DNA of 64,000 bases from Burkholderia oklahomensis C6786 (GTDB lineage Bacteria > Pseudomonadota > Gammaproteobacteria > Burkholderiales > Burkholderiaceae). This document shows positions 53,586 through 62,919 of this stretch, piece by piece. Location: contig NZ_CP009556.1 in NCBI RefSeq assembly GCF_000959365.1, positions 2,294,001 to 2,358,000 on the forward strand, in the 5' to 3' direction. The first letter of the stretch is position 1. Each line of letters opens with the position of its first letter. The position numbers and the translations under genes are program-made. The notes under the pieces are model-generated. The model saw only the letters and a program-made list of their open reading frames with translations. It was not told the origin of the DNA and ran no database searches.

Positions 53586-54071
53586 ATGGCTCAGGATATT
53601 TTTTTGAAGATCGACGGCATCAACGGCGAATCGCTCGACGACAGTCACAAGGACGAAATCGAAGTCCTGAACTGGGACTGGGAAATCCAGCAGGCATCCA
53701 CGATGCATACCGGCAGCGGCGGCGGCGCCGGCAAGGCGAGCGTCAAGGACCTCACGTTCGAACACGCGATCGACCGCGCCAGCCCGAATCTGATGAAGTA
53801 CGCGCTGACCGGCAAGCACGTCGACCAGGCCGTGCTCGTCATGCGCAAGGCGGGCGGCAATCCGCTCGAGTACCTGAAGCTCACGATGAGCGACGTGATC
53901 GTCACGCGGGTGAAGCCGTCCGGCAGCAGGGCCGATGCGGAGCGCAGCCGCGAAACGGTGTCGCTGTCGTTCGCGAAGGTCAAGCAGGAGTATGTCGTGC
54001 AGAACGCGCAGGGCGGCAGCGGCGGCGCCGTCACGACCAGCTTCGACATCAAGGGCAACAAGGAAGCTTGA
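53586..54071 (+). CDS. hcp: T6SS inner-tube protein Hcp
   Basis: 161 residues: MAQDIFLKIDGINGESLDD at the start, IEVLNWDWEIQQ, then TFEHAIDRASPNLMKYALTGKHVDQAVLVM-type core and SLSFAKVKQEY near the end. It forms hexameric rings of the secreted tube and can carry small effectors. GAGAGAG lies before the ATG at 53586. It sits between tssC and tssJ, 104 bp after tssC. Confidence 0.96.
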   Translation: MAQDIFLKIDGINGESLDDSHKDEIEVLNWDWEIQQASTMHTGSGGGAGKASVKDLTFEHAIDRASPNLMKYALTGKHVDQAVLVMRKAGGNPLEYLKLTMSDVIVTRVKPSGSRADAERSRETVSLSFAKVKQEYVVQNAQGGSGGAVTTSFDIKGNKEA

Positions 54072-54159
54072 GCGGCGGGCTCGCGAGCCCGGCGAACGTC
54101 GACGACGCCCGCCGGGCCGCGCCCGCCTTTGATCGAATCCCTCTGCACCGCGTACCCGA

Positions 54160-54663
54160 ATGCGCCCGCCCACTCCCGTTACCGTCGTTGCGTCCGCGCT
54201 GATGCTCGCCGCCTGTGCGAGCGGCAGCCCCAAGCCGAAGGAGCCGATCCGTCTCGACCTGATCGTGAACGCCGCGCCGACCGTCAATCCGGACGATCGG
54301 AACCGGGCGGCGCCGATCGTCGTCAGCATCTACGAACTGAAGACCGACGGCGCATTCAACGCCGCCGACTTCTTCACGCTGCAGGACACGGAGAAGACCG
54401 TGCTGGCCGACGATCTCGTGACGCGCGACCGGTTCCTGCTTCGCCCGGGCGAGCGCCGGACGGTCCGGCGCAACGCCGATCCGGCGACGACCGCACTCGG
54501 CATCGTCGCGGCCTACCGCGATCTGCCGAACTCGGTCTGGCGCGCGGTCTACCGGCTGCCGCCCGCGCCGGATGCGGCCTGGTACCGCTTCTCGCCGCCG
54601 AAGCTGAAACTGACCATCGATCTCGACACCCACGCGATCCAGGTCACCGAAACCGGAAAATGA
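54160..54663 (+). CDS. tssJ: T6SS outer-membrane lipoprotein TssJ
   Basis: 167 residues with a signal peptide ending in the lipobox LAAC (Cys19), so the mature protein is a lipoprotein. The core has VVSIYELKTDGAFNAADFFTL and LLRPGERRTVRR, then a C-terminal LKLTIDLDTHAIQVTE. It anchors TssM in the trans-envelope complex. Start chosen at 54160; the ribosome site is weak. Confidence 0.94.
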   Translation: MRPPTPVTVVASALMLAACASGSPKPKEPIRLDLIVNAAPTVNPDDRNRAAPIVVSIYELKTDGAFNAADFFTLQDTEKTVLADDLVTRDRFLLRPGERRTVRRNADPATTALGIVAAYRDLPNSVWRAVYRLPPAPDAAWYRFSPPKLKLTIDLDTHAIQVTETGK

Positions 54664-54684
54664 CATGAACGGCGGAACGAAACC

Positions 54685-56031
54685 ATGAGCTGGCATAACA
54701 AGGTCGTCTGGAGCGAGGGACTGTTCATGCGCCCGCAGCTGTTCCAGCAGCAGGAGCGCTACCTCGAACACTATGCGCACAAGCGCGCGGCGCCGCTCTC
54801 GCCGTTCTTCTTCGGTTTCAGTCACTACAGCCTCGATACCGAGGCGCCCGCGCTCGGCAAGATAGTCGTCAAATCGGCAAGCGGCGTATTCGCCGACGGC
54901 ACGCCGTTCGACGCGCCGGGCAGCACGCCCCCACCCGCGCCGCTCACGATCCGGCCCGAGCACCTGGACCAGTTGATCTATCTCGCGGTGCCGATCCGCG
55001 TGCCGAACGGAGAGGAAACCGCGTTCGACGATGCCGCCGAGTCGCTCGCCCGCTACGTCGTGTTCGATACCGATCTGCGCGACACGAACTCGATCGGACA
55101 AGGGCCGAAGACCGTCCAGCTATCGAACCTGCGTCTGCGGCTGGTTCCGGAGAAGGAGCTGACGGACGCGTGGATCGGCCTTGCGCTGACGCGCGTGAAG
55201 ACGATCCGCGCCGACGCCAGCATCGAGCTCGACGACACGCTGATACCGCCCGTGGTCGGCTACGGCGCGAGCGATACGCTCGCGAGCTGGCTCGCGAAGA
55301 TCCATGACCTCACGCACCTGCGCGCGAACGCACTCGCCGAACGCCTGACGGGCGCGGACGGCAAGGCCGGCTCGACGGCCGAAGTGTCCGACTACCTGCT
55401 GCTGCAAACGCTCAACCGCTACGAGCCGCTTCTGCGGCATCTGCAGCGGGTGCCGACCACCTCGCCTGCCGAGCTGTATGCGCTGCTCGTCTGCATGGCG
55501 GGCGAGCTGTCGACCTATGTGCGGACCGACACGCGCCGGCCGCTCGACACGCATCCGCCGTATCAGCACGTCGCGCCGCACCTGTGCCTGAAGCCCGTCG
55601 TCGACGATGCGCATCGGCTGCTCAACGCCGTGCTCGTGCGCAGCGCGCAGAGCATCGCGCTCACCGATCAGGGACACGGAATGCTCAACGCCGTGGTCGA
55701 TCCGGCCGACATGCAGGGCTTCACCGCGGTCGTGCTCGCGGTGCACGCGCAGATGCCGCCCGACATTCTGCAGCAGCAGTTCGCCGCGCAGGCGAAGGCG
55801 GGGCCGTCCGAGCGTCTCCCGGACCTGGTGCGCAGCCATCTGTCCGGCATCGCGCTGCAGGCGCTGCCCGTGCCGCCGCGGCAGATTCCGTTCAACGCGG
55901 GCTACGTTTATTACGAACTCGCGCGAACCGGCGCGCTGTGGGAAGAAGTCTCGCGTCACGGCGGGCTCGCGTTGCACATCGCGGGCGAATTTCCGTCGTT
56001 GAAGCTGGAGCTGTGGGGCATTCGGGGATAG
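54685..56031 (+). CDS. tssK: T6SS baseplate-membrane connector TssK
   Basis: 448 residues: MSWHNKVVWSEGLFMRPQLFQQQERYLEHY is the diagnostic start region. The body includes YVVFDTDLRDTNS and LRLVPEKELTDAWIGLAL. The C-terminal part has QHVAPHLCLKPVVDDAHRLL and IPFNAGYVYYELARTGALWE. TssK is a trimer joining the baseplate to TssL/TssM. Ribosome site GGCGGAA. 21 bp after tssJ. Confidence 0.96.
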   Translation: MSWHNKVVWSEGLFMRPQLFQQQERYLEHYAHKRAAPLSPFFFGFSHYSLDTEAPALGKIVVKSASGVFADGTPFDAPGSTPPPAPLTIRPEHLDQLIYLAVPIRVPNGEETAFDDAAESLARYVVFDTDLRDTNSIGQGPKTVQLSNLRLRLVPEKELTDAWIGLALTRVKTIRADASIELDDTLIPPVVGYGASDTLASWLAKIHDLTHLRANALAERLTGADGKAGSTAEVSDYLLLQTLNRYEPLLRHLQRVPTTSPAELYALLVCMAGELSTYVRTDTRRPLDTHPPYQHVAPHLCLKPVVDDAHRLLNAVLVRSAQSIALTDQGHGMLNAVVDPADMQGFTAVVLAVHAQMPPDILQQQFAAQAKAGPSERLPDLVRSHLSGIALQALPVPPRQIPFNAGYVYYELARTGALWEEVSRHGGLALHIAGEFPSLKLELWGIRG

Positions 56032-56076
56032 CGGCATGGACGGGGCGCGGCCGGACTGCGTGCGCCGGCCGCCCAG

Positions 56077-57384
56077 ATGAATGAAACGAACCGGGGAATA
56101 TCAGTGACCTCAGAAGCCGTGCATCGTCCGGATAAGGCCGGTCCGGAACCGATCGAATTCGCCGCGATGCCGTTTGCGCCGCGCGGCGGCGCCACGAGCC
56201 CTCCGGCCGCGGAGTCGCCCGCTGCCCGCCTCGCCGCGATCAAGGCCGCTCCGAACCCGCTGCTGGAAGCGGCCCGGCCGCTGCTGCGGGCGTTGGCCGA
56301 CATGCCCGACCGGCTCGATCGCGAAGGCATCCAGCAGTTGCGCCTGCTGCTCGAACAGGAGGTGCGCCTATTCCAGCGGCTCTGCGATCAGGCGAACATC
56401 CGCCGCGATCACATGCTCGGCGCGCGCTACTGCCTTTGCACGGCGCTCGACGAAGCGGCCATGCAAACCTCGTGGGCCAGGTCGGGCGAAAGCAACCTCG
56501 GCACCTGGATCAGCGAAGGGCTCGCCACTTCGTTTCACGAGGACCGGCAGGGCGGCGACAAGGTGTATCTGCTGATCGGACGACTCATGAGCTCGCCGCA
56601 GGAACACCTCGATCTGCTCGAAGTCGTGTACCGGATCCTGAGCCTCGGCTTCGAAGGCCGCTACCGGTACGAAGCCGACGGCCAGCGCAAGCACGAGACC
56701 GTCCGCCAGCGGATCCACAACGAGATTGCGTCTCAACGCGGCCCGGTGTCCGTCGCCCTTTCGCCGCATTGGCAGTCCGACGCCAGGGGCGGGCGCGTCT
56801 CGTTCTACGACTTCCCCGTCTGGATCACGGCGGTCGTGCTGTCGCTGATCCTGCTCGGCCTGTTCGGCTATTTCAAATACGTGCTTTTGACCCGCGGCGC
56901 CGACGTGCAACAGCAGATCGCCGACATCGCCCGCATGACGCCGCCCCCCGCTGCGCCCGCGCTGCGTCTCAAGGCATTGCTCGGCAACGAGATTGCCGCG
57001 GGCACGGTCAGCGTCGACGAAGACAGCCGCCACGGCTCGGTAACCTTCCGCAGCGACGCGATGTTCTCGCCGGGCGCGGCAGCCGTGAATTCGACGATGG
57101 GACCGCTGATCGCGAAGATCGCAGGCGAGATCGTCAAGGTGCCGGGCAAGGTGACGGTGACGGGCTACACCGACAACGTGCCGATCAACAGCCGACAGTT
57201 CGCATCGAACGAGGCGCTGTCCGAGGAGCGCGCGACGCAGGTCATGCAGATGCTCCAGAGCGCCGGCGTGCCGGCCAGCCGACTCGAGTCGGTCGGCAAG
57301 GGCGACGCGGACCCGATCGGCGACAACGGAACCGTGCAAGGCCGCGCGCTGAACCGCCGCGTCGACATCACGGTGGCGTACTAA
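56077..57384 (+). CDS. tssL: T6SS membrane protein TssL with OmpA-type peptidoglycan-binding domain
   Basis: 435 residues. The cytoplasmic DotU-type domain (about 60-235) has NPLLEAARPLLRALADM, YCLCTALDEAAMQTSW and GESNLGTWISEGLATSFHED. One membrane helix lies at about 248-272 (WITAVVLSLILLGLFGYF). The C-terminal OmpA-like domain (about 330-432) has VTGYTDNVPINSRQFASNEA and LNRRVDI. The fused peptidoglycan anchor is common in one TssL class. An alternative GTG at 56104 has a better site (GGGGA, 6 nt) and would remove nine residues. Confidence 0.95.
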   Translation: MNETNRGISVTSEAVHRPDKAGPEPIEFAAMPFAPRGGATSPPAAESPAARLAAIKAAPNPLLEAARPLLRALADMPDRLDREGIQQLRLLLEQEVRLFQRLCDQANIRRDHMLGARYCLCTALDEAAMQTSWARSGESNLGTWISEGLATSFHEDRQGGDKVYLLIGRLMSSPQEHLDLLEVVYRILSLGFEGRYRYEADGQRKHETVRQRIHNEIASQRGPVSVALSPHWQSDARGGRVSFYDFPVWITAVVLSLILLGLFGYFKYVLLTRGADVQQQIADIARMTPPPAAPALRLKALLGNEIAAGTVSVDEDSRHGSVTFRSDAMFSPGAAAVNSTMGPLIAKIAGEIVKVPGKVTVTGYTDNVPINSRQFASNEALSEERATQVMQMLQSAGVPASRLESVGKGDADPIGDNGTVQGRALNRRVDITVAY

Positions 57385-57413
57385 CTCCCCGCCAGACCAT
57401 TCGGAACCCCGAC

Positions 57414-60400
57414 ATGAACAAGTTCCTGTCCTTTCTGGTGTCGCGCCAGTTCCTCTCGTTCGTCGCGCTGCTGCTCGTCGCGCTGCTGATCTGGTTCGTC
57501 GGTCCGTTCGTCGCGTTCGGCGGCCTCGCGCCGCTCGCGGGCGCCGGCATGCGAATCCTCGTGATCGCGCTGCTGCTGGCCGGCGTGCTGCTGTGGCTCG
57601 CGGGCTGGTCGACCAGCGTCGTGTTCGTGGCGCTGCTGTGCGTGCTGATCTGGCATGCGTCGCCGCTTCTTGCGTTCGGACACGCGACGCCCTTTGTACC
57701 GGAGTCTGCGCGGGTGATCGCGATCGCGGCCGTACTCACGATATATCTGATCCACCTGGCGTTCCTGCTCTTGCAGAAGATGCGCACGGACGCGGACTTT
57801 CTCAAGAACCTGATCGAGTTCGGCAGCAAGAAGCAGGCGTCGCCCGCAGCCGGCCAACTGGCCAAGGTCAATGCCGTGATCGCCGGCGCGCTCGCGCGGC
57901 TGAAGGCGATGCGCACCGGCGCCCGCGGACTCGGGCGCCTCTTCCAGGGCAAGCGCTACCTGTACGAACTGCCGTGGTACATCACGCTCGGTTCAGGAGC
58001 ATCGGGCAAGACCAGCGCGCTGCTCAACGCCGGGCTGTCGTTCCCGCTGGCCGCGCAGATGCAGCGGGCGACGGCCAGGCTGGCGAACCAGGGCGGGTCC
58101 GTGGACTGGTGGCTGACCAATGACGCGGTACTGATCGACACGGCGGGCCATTACACGCGCCACGGCACCTCGCGGCACGCGTTGCCGCAACCGCCCGCCC
58201 CGGCTTCGTCCGGGCATCCGGAGGGCGCCGAATCCGAGGACAAGCCCCACGCCCGCCATTCGGACGGACAGGCGACCGGCGAAGCCGCGGCCTCGGCAAG
58301 CACGGCAAGCGCCGGCTTCCCGCACGGCGAGGAAGGCACGTGGCGGCAGATCGTCGACCAGGCGGAGTGGCTCGGTTTTCTGCGCATGCTGCGCAAGCAC
58401 CGCCCTCGCGCGCCGATCAACGGCGCGCTGCTCACCGTCGACGTGGCCGAGCTGACGAGCGTCGACGAGAACGCGCGCCATGCCGAAGCCGCCGCATTGC
58501 GCGCACGGCTCGCCGATCTGCGCACGGAGCTGGGCATCCGCTTTCCCGTCTATCTGCTGATCACGAAGATGGACCGGTTGCCGGGCTTCGGCGAGTACTT
58601 CAGCTCGCTGACCACGGAAGGCCGTGCCCAGACCTGGGGCTTCACGCTCCCGTACGGCAAGGAGACCATTGCGAACGAGGGCGTCCACGCCCGCTGCGCC
58701 GAGGAGCTGGGCGAGCTGGCCGCGAGGCTCGCCGCCGGCGTCAATGCGCGCCTGCTGGAGGAACACGAAACGCAAAGGCGCCGCCGGCTCGCCGCCTTTG
58801 CCGAAGAGTTCCTCGTACTGACGCGCACGCTCGGCGAACTGATCAACCGCGTGTTCCTCGATTCCCGCTATGACGACACGCAGCGCCACTCGACGCTGCG
58901 CGGCGTGTATTTCACGAGCGCCGCCCAAACCGGCAACGAGATCGCGGCGGAACCGCGCACCGTGATGCAGCGTCTCGCGGCCGCCATCGGACGCACGCCG
59001 GCCACATCCGCGCTCGCGCCGCGGCACGAAGGCGGCCAGAGCTTCTTCCTCCACGATCTGTTGACGAAGATCGTGTTCCCGGACGCGCATCTGGTGCACC
59101 CCAATCTGCGCTGGGAATACCGCTCCCGCACGCTATGTCTCATCGGCCACGCGCTCGCGCTGCTGCTGTTCGGGTGGCTCGCAATCGGCCTGCGCGTCAG
59201 CATGGCCAACAACGGCGATTATCTCGACGCGATCGGACACAAGACGGCGGCGCTCGCATCCCGGGTCGGCCAGCTTTACAAGGCGCCCAAGCCCGAGGCC
59301 GTGCCTGACGCGCTGAACGAAGCGCGCTACCTGCCCGCGTACCCGGGTCTCGACCTGTCGGCCCCGGCGAGCGCCTGGCGCTTCGGCCTGTACGCACCGC
59401 CCGGCATCGTCGCCGAAAGCCATCGCACCTACGATGCGCTGGAGGACAACCTGCTGCTGCCGCAGATCGTCAAGCGCATCGAAGCGGTCCTCGCCCAGGC
59501 GATCGCCAGCAGGGACCCGAAGACCGCGTACGATGCGCTGCGCGTCTACTTGATGCTGTACGACAAGGCGAAGTTCGACGCCGCCCAGGTCGAGGCGTGG
59601 GTGCTCGACGACTGGGCCAAGACCGACAGCGCGGCGGTCTTCGGCGGTCGCGCGTCGATGATCGCCCACGTCGAGCAGCTCTTCTCCGGCGAGCGCGCCG
59701 TGCAGTCCCCGCTGATCCGTAACGACTTGCTGATCCAGCAGGCGCGTGCGTTCCTCGACGGCAGCAACGCGACGCAGCGGCTCTACGAACGCGCGAAGGC
59801 GGCGATGCAGAAGGAAGCGCCGGACGAGTTCACGCTGCTGCGGGCCGTCGGCCCGCAGGCCGGGACGGTCTTCGCACGCGCGAGCGACGCGCCGCTTTCG
59901 CGCGGCGTGCCGGGCCTCTTCACGTTCGACGGCTATCGGCGCGTGTTCGACAAGCGTCTGCCCGAGTTCGTGCAGGTCGCGCGCGACGACGACGCGTGGG
60001 TAATGGGCCGCGCCTATCTGGGCGACGCTCAAAAAAAAACGGCTGCATTCGGGCGTGCGGCGGCGGATACGGACGATCCCCTGACCGAAGCCATCCGCCG
60101 GCAATACCTGATCGAATACGCGCAGCAATGGGACGCCTTTCTCGGCGACATCCGCACGGTGAGCGGCACGAGTCTCGCATTCGACCTGCTGGTCCTGCGC
60201 AGCTTCGCCGCGCCGGATTCGCCGCTCGCACGTCTCGCACGCGCGGCGGCCCATGAAACGACGCTCACGCAGCCCATCGCCTCGGCGGACCGTTCCGTCC
60301 TGCAAAAGGCAACCGACTCGCTGAGCCAGAAAGCGGACAAGGCGCTCGGCATTCGCGCCGAGGAGCGCGTCGAGCGCGAGCTCGTCGACAGTCGTTTCGC

Positions 60401-61553
60401 GGGCTTGCGCGAAATGGTGACGGGCAGCGCGGAAGCGCGGACGGAAGCACAACCCGCCGCCGCGCAGGCGGGCAAGACCGGCCTCGACGGCGTGTCGAAT
60501 CTGCTGAACGACTATTACACCGCGCTGACCGTCGCGGACGACGCCCTTTCCAACAACAGCATGCCGCCCGCGAGCGACGCCGCGGCGAAACTGAAGATGG
60601 CCGCGAACACGATGCCCGCGCCCTTTCGCGCGGTGCTGCTCGAGCTTTCGGCACAGGGCTCGCGAGAGGTGAACCGCGGGATCGGCCAACTGCTGTCGCG
60701 GCAGATGGAGGCGATGGTCGGCGACACCTGCCGGCTCACGATCGAGGGCAACTATCCGTTTGCAGCCGACAGCAAGCGCGACGTCCGCATCGACGACTTC
60801 ACGCGGGTGTTCGCGCGGGGCGGCGTCATCGACGACTTTTTCACGAAGACGCTCGCCCCGTTCGTCGATACGTCGACGAGGCCGTGGCGCTACAAGACGC
60901 TGCCCGGCGCGACCGAACCGGTGCAGGGCCCCGATCTCGAACCGTTCCAGCATGCGAAGGCGATCCGCGAGATCTTTTTCGGCGATCCGGGCGAGAAACA
61001 GCTCGCCTGGAAGGCCGACATCCGGACGCCCGAGCTGGACCCTACGATCACGAGCCTGATGATCGACGTCGACGGACAAACGACGCTCTATCAGCACGGT
61101 CCCGTTGCCCCGTTTACGGTGAGCTGGCCGGGACCGCGCGGCGGCGTCCATGTGGAGATCACGGCGAGCCCGCGCATCCGGCCCGACACGTCGACGGTCT
61201 CGACGGACGGGCCATGGGCGCTGCTGCGCCTGTTGCAGAAAGGGCATCTGATCGAAACGGCGACGCCCGGGCGCTCGCGCGTCGCACTTGACTTCGACGG
61301 CCGCAAGGCCGTGCTCGACATCGCGAGTACCGGCAGCGTCGCCAACCCGCTGACCAGCAACGTGCTGAAGACTTTCCAGTGTCCCGGCTCGATGCCGGCG
61401 TTCAATCTGGCGGACACCGGACCGCCCCCGGGATTGCCGCCGGCGAGCCCGCGCACGCGGCCCGCCACGGAGACCGTGCATCGTCGATATCGATCGGCGG
61501 AGCCGGTTCGGCGGCAAGCCGTTCACCAAGCCGGCGTGCGGGAAAACATGTGA
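57414..61553 (+). CDS. tssM: T6SS inner-membrane protein TssM (IcmF)
   Basis: 1379 residues. Two or three membrane helices are near the start (about 12-115), a cytoplasmic domain carries Walker A GSGASGKT (about 193-200), and IDTAGHYTRHG and KMDRLPGFGEYFSSL follow. Another helix lies near 575-595, then the large periplasmic ImcF-related and C-terminal domains (PVAPFTVSWPGPRGGVHVE). It binds TssJ and TssL. After FQCPGSM, where TssM proteins usually end, an odd basic/Pro-rich tail of about 50 residues continues to 61553. It runs up to an IS3 remnant, so the end may have been rearranged. Confidence 0.95.
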   Translation: MNKFLSFLVSRQFLSFVALLLVALLIWFVGPFVAFGGLAPLAGAGMRILVIALLLAGVLLWLAGWSTSVVFVALLCVLIWHASPLLAFGHATPFVPESARVIAIAAVLTIYLIHLAFLLLQKMRTDADFLKNLIEFGSKKQASPAAGQLAKVNAVIAGALARLKAMRTGARGLGRLFQGKRYLYELPWYITLGSGASGKTSALLNAGLSFPLAAQMQRATARLANQGGSVDWWLTNDAVLIDTAGHYTRHGTSRHALPQPPAPASSGHPEGAESEDKPHARHSDGQATGEAAASASTASAGFPHGEEGTWRQIVDQAEWLGFLRMLRKHRPRAPINGALLTVDVAELTSVDENARHAEAAALRARLADLRTELGIRFPVYLLITKMDRLPGFGEYFSSLTTEGRAQTWGFTLPYGKETIANEGVHARCAEELGELAARLAAGVNARLLEEHETQRRRRLAAFAEEFLVLTRTLGELINRVFLDSRYDDTQRHSTLRGVYFTSAAQTGNEIAAEPRTVMQRLAAAIGRTPATSALAPRHEGGQSFFLHDLLTKIVFPDAHLVHPNLRWEYRSRTLCLIGHALALLLFGWLAIGLRVSMANNGDYLDAIGHKTAALASRVGQLYKAPKPEAVPDALNEARYLPAYPGLDLSAPASAWRFGLYAPPGIVAESHRTYDALEDNLLLPQIVKRIEAVLAQAIASRDPKTAYDALRVYLMLYDKAKFDAAQVEAWVLDDWAKTDSAAVFGGRASMIAHVEQLFSGERAVQSPLIRNDLLIQQARAFLDGSNATQRLYERAKAAMQKEAPDEFTLLRAVGPQAGTVFARASDAPLSRGVPGLFTFDGYRRVFDKRLPEFVQVARDDDAWVMGRAYLGDAQKKTAAFGRAAADTDDPLTEAIRRQYLIEYAQQWDAFLGDIRTVSGTSLAFDLLVLRSFAAPDSPLARLARAAAHETTLTQPIASADRSVLQKATDSLSQKADKALGIRAEERVERELVDSRFAGLREMVTGSAEARTEAQPAAAQAGKTGLDGVSNLLNDYYTALTVADDALSNNSMPPASDAAAKLKMAANTMPAPFRAVLLELSAQGSREVNRGIGQLLSRQMEAMVGDTCRLTIEGNYPFAADSKRDVRIDDFTRVFARGGVIDDFFTKTLAPFVDTSTRPWRYKTLPGATEPVQGPDLEPFQHAKAIREIFFGDPGEKQLAWKADIRTPELDPTITSLMIDVDGQTTLYQHGPVAPFTVSWPGPRGGVHVEITASPRIRPDTSTVSTDGPWALLRLLQKGHLIETATPGRSRVALDFDGRKAVLDIASTGSVANPLTSNVLKTFQCPGSMPAFNLADTGPPPGLPPASPRTRPATETVHRRYRSAEPVRRQAVHQAGVRENM

Positions 61554-61689
61554 TCACGGCGGATTCGATCGCTCGATGCGAGACGTGCGGAAGGCGCCGA
61601 AGCGGACGAGCTGGCAGCCGCACCTTGCCGTGCGGGATGCGGGCGGCTCGCCCCGCATGAATTTCGTTCGAGCGATCGATGACGGAGGC

Positions 61690-62173
61690 CTGCCTGCGCA
61701 TGTCGGGCAGGCGTGGCTGGAAAGCGGCTGCGCCTACGGATATCGCCAGATTCATGGCGGCATGCGGGAACAGCGAGCGCGTTGCCGGATCGATCGCATC
61801 GCACGCCTGATGTGTGTCGATGGCTTGGCATGCGCAACGCGGCCATGGGCGCCGCCCCGGGTCATGTGATGGCAAACCGGCAGCGATTGCGGTCAATCTA
61901 CCCGCATCGTCGTTTCGAGATCGACAGCCCCACCATGCCCGGGTGACGGACATCCCCCCTATCCGAATCCATGACGGCCGGCTTTATCCGTCAACAGGAC
62001 CTTGACGTGTTCCGACGCCAAGCAGTGGCCGGGTCGACGCAGCCCCGTGTCGATCGGGCGCCGGCGATCGACGCACGGCTCATCGCGGCACGGCGCCGCC
62101 GCCCGACCGGCGAGGCGCTCGTGCGCTACGGCCGGGTAGCCAGTTTTCAAGCTGCGACGAACGGGATTTCCTG
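61690..62173 (+). pseudogene. Decayed IS3-family transposase (OrfB) remnant
   Basis: Homology to an IS3-type OrfB can be followed across frames. 61690-61869 reads QAWLESGCAYGYRQIH and RIARLMCVDGLA (frame of 61576). Then RRFEIDSPTMPG (61910-61945) appears in one frame and VTDIPPIRIHDGRLYP (61942-61990) in the next. Then VFRRQAVAGSTQPRVDR and LIAARRRRPTGEALV (62005-62140) follow in a third. These align with the usual YGYRKIH, WVTDITYIRTHEGWLYL, DLFSRQVVGWS and MAVWRRRP...VHSDQGSQF blocks. The HSDQG catalytic motif is destroyed (RYGRV), and several frameshifts and a TGA at 61867-61869 interrupt it. No complete inverted repeats were found. Confidence 0.65.
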
Positions 62174-62371
62174 AAGGAGCCTGGGCTCACGCCGAGTACG
62201 AGTCGCGGCGGGAACCGCGGCGACGACGCGGTGGGCCGAGCGCTTCGTCCAACGGCTCAAACGATGCGGCCCGCAAATTCCTCGTCGCGCCCGCGACGGA
62301 TTTTCACCGCTCCGCCGTTTAACGCAAAACCGGCTGTTCCCGGCCGGCCCGTACAACTTCGGAGCACACAA

Positions 62372-62671
62372 TTGAAACTCGCCACCCCACTGCGGCTCGC
62401 CGCCGCCCTCCTGGCCACCTGCGCGGCGTCCGCCGCGTTCGCGCAGGCCGTGATCGTCGCCCCGTACGCGCCGCCCGCGCCGCGCGTCGAGGTCGTGCCC
62501 GCACCGCGCGCCGGCTTCGCCTGGGACCAGGGCCACTGGCAATGGCGTCACGGCCGCTACGCCTGGATTCCTGGCCACTGGCAGCCCGTGCGCGTCGGCT
62601 ACCGCTGGGTGCCCGGCCACTGGGTCGCGCACGGCCCGAACTGGCACTGGGCGCCGGGCCACTGGGCCTGA
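62372..62671 (+). CDS. Secreted YXWXPGHW-repeat protein
   Basis: 99 residues with a signal peptide (about 1-25, cleavage after AAFA). The mature part ends in four Trp-rich repeats: WDQGHWQW, YAWIPGHWQPV, YRWVPGHWVAH, WHWAPGHWA. This repeat family is of unknown function and is common in Burkholderia. I start at TTG 62372 (LKLATPLRLAAALL), which has GGAG seven nt upstream and gives a proper signal peptide; there is no in-frame ATG there. A small lipoprotein gene and an ECF sigma gene follow. Confidence 0.82.
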   Translation: MKLATPLRLAAALLATCAASAAFAQAVIVAPYAPPAPRVEVVPAPRAGFAWDQGHWQWRHGRYAWIPGHWQPVRVGYRWVPGHWVAHGPNWHWAPGHWA

Positions 62672-62734
62672 CGCGCTCCCGCCGCCGATGCGCTCGCAGC
62701 CGGCGGCGCCCGCCCCGAACTCACGGACCGACCG

Positions 62735-62848
62735 ATGAACCTTCGAACCCTCGTGATCCTCGCGCTCGCGGCCGCCACGCTCGCCGGGTGCGTCGTCGTG
62801 CCCGCGCGGCCCGTCTATTACCGGCCGGCGCCCGTCGTCGTATATTGA
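62735..62848 (+). CDS. 37-residue lipoprotein
   Basis: MNLRTLVILALAAATLAGC carries a clear lipobox (LAGC, Cys19), followed by VVVPARPVYYRPAP and a final VVVY. The mature peptide would be 19 residues, Tyr/Pro-rich, lipid-anchored. It is 63 bp after the YXWXPGHW gene and 71 bp before the ECF sigma gene, so the three may be co-transcribed. It is too short for usual gene callers but has host codon bias. Confidence 0.75.
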   Translation: MNLRTLVILALAAATLAGCVVVPARPVYYRPAPVVVY

Positions 62849-62919
62849 TTTGATTGCGCCGGCCGCAGGAGACGCGCGCCACACTCGGCGCACGTTCCGG
62901 CGGCCGACGCGTTCCCCGC

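Noticed and set aside
56436-57413. Open frame continuing upstream of tssM through tssL
   Set aside because: The upstream part is an arginine-rich shadow of tssL; the TssM protein begins with its membrane helices at 57414.
61554-61690. A tagF gene after tssM
   Set aside because: No frame in this stretch shows TagF motifs; what can be read further on matches an IS3 transposase.
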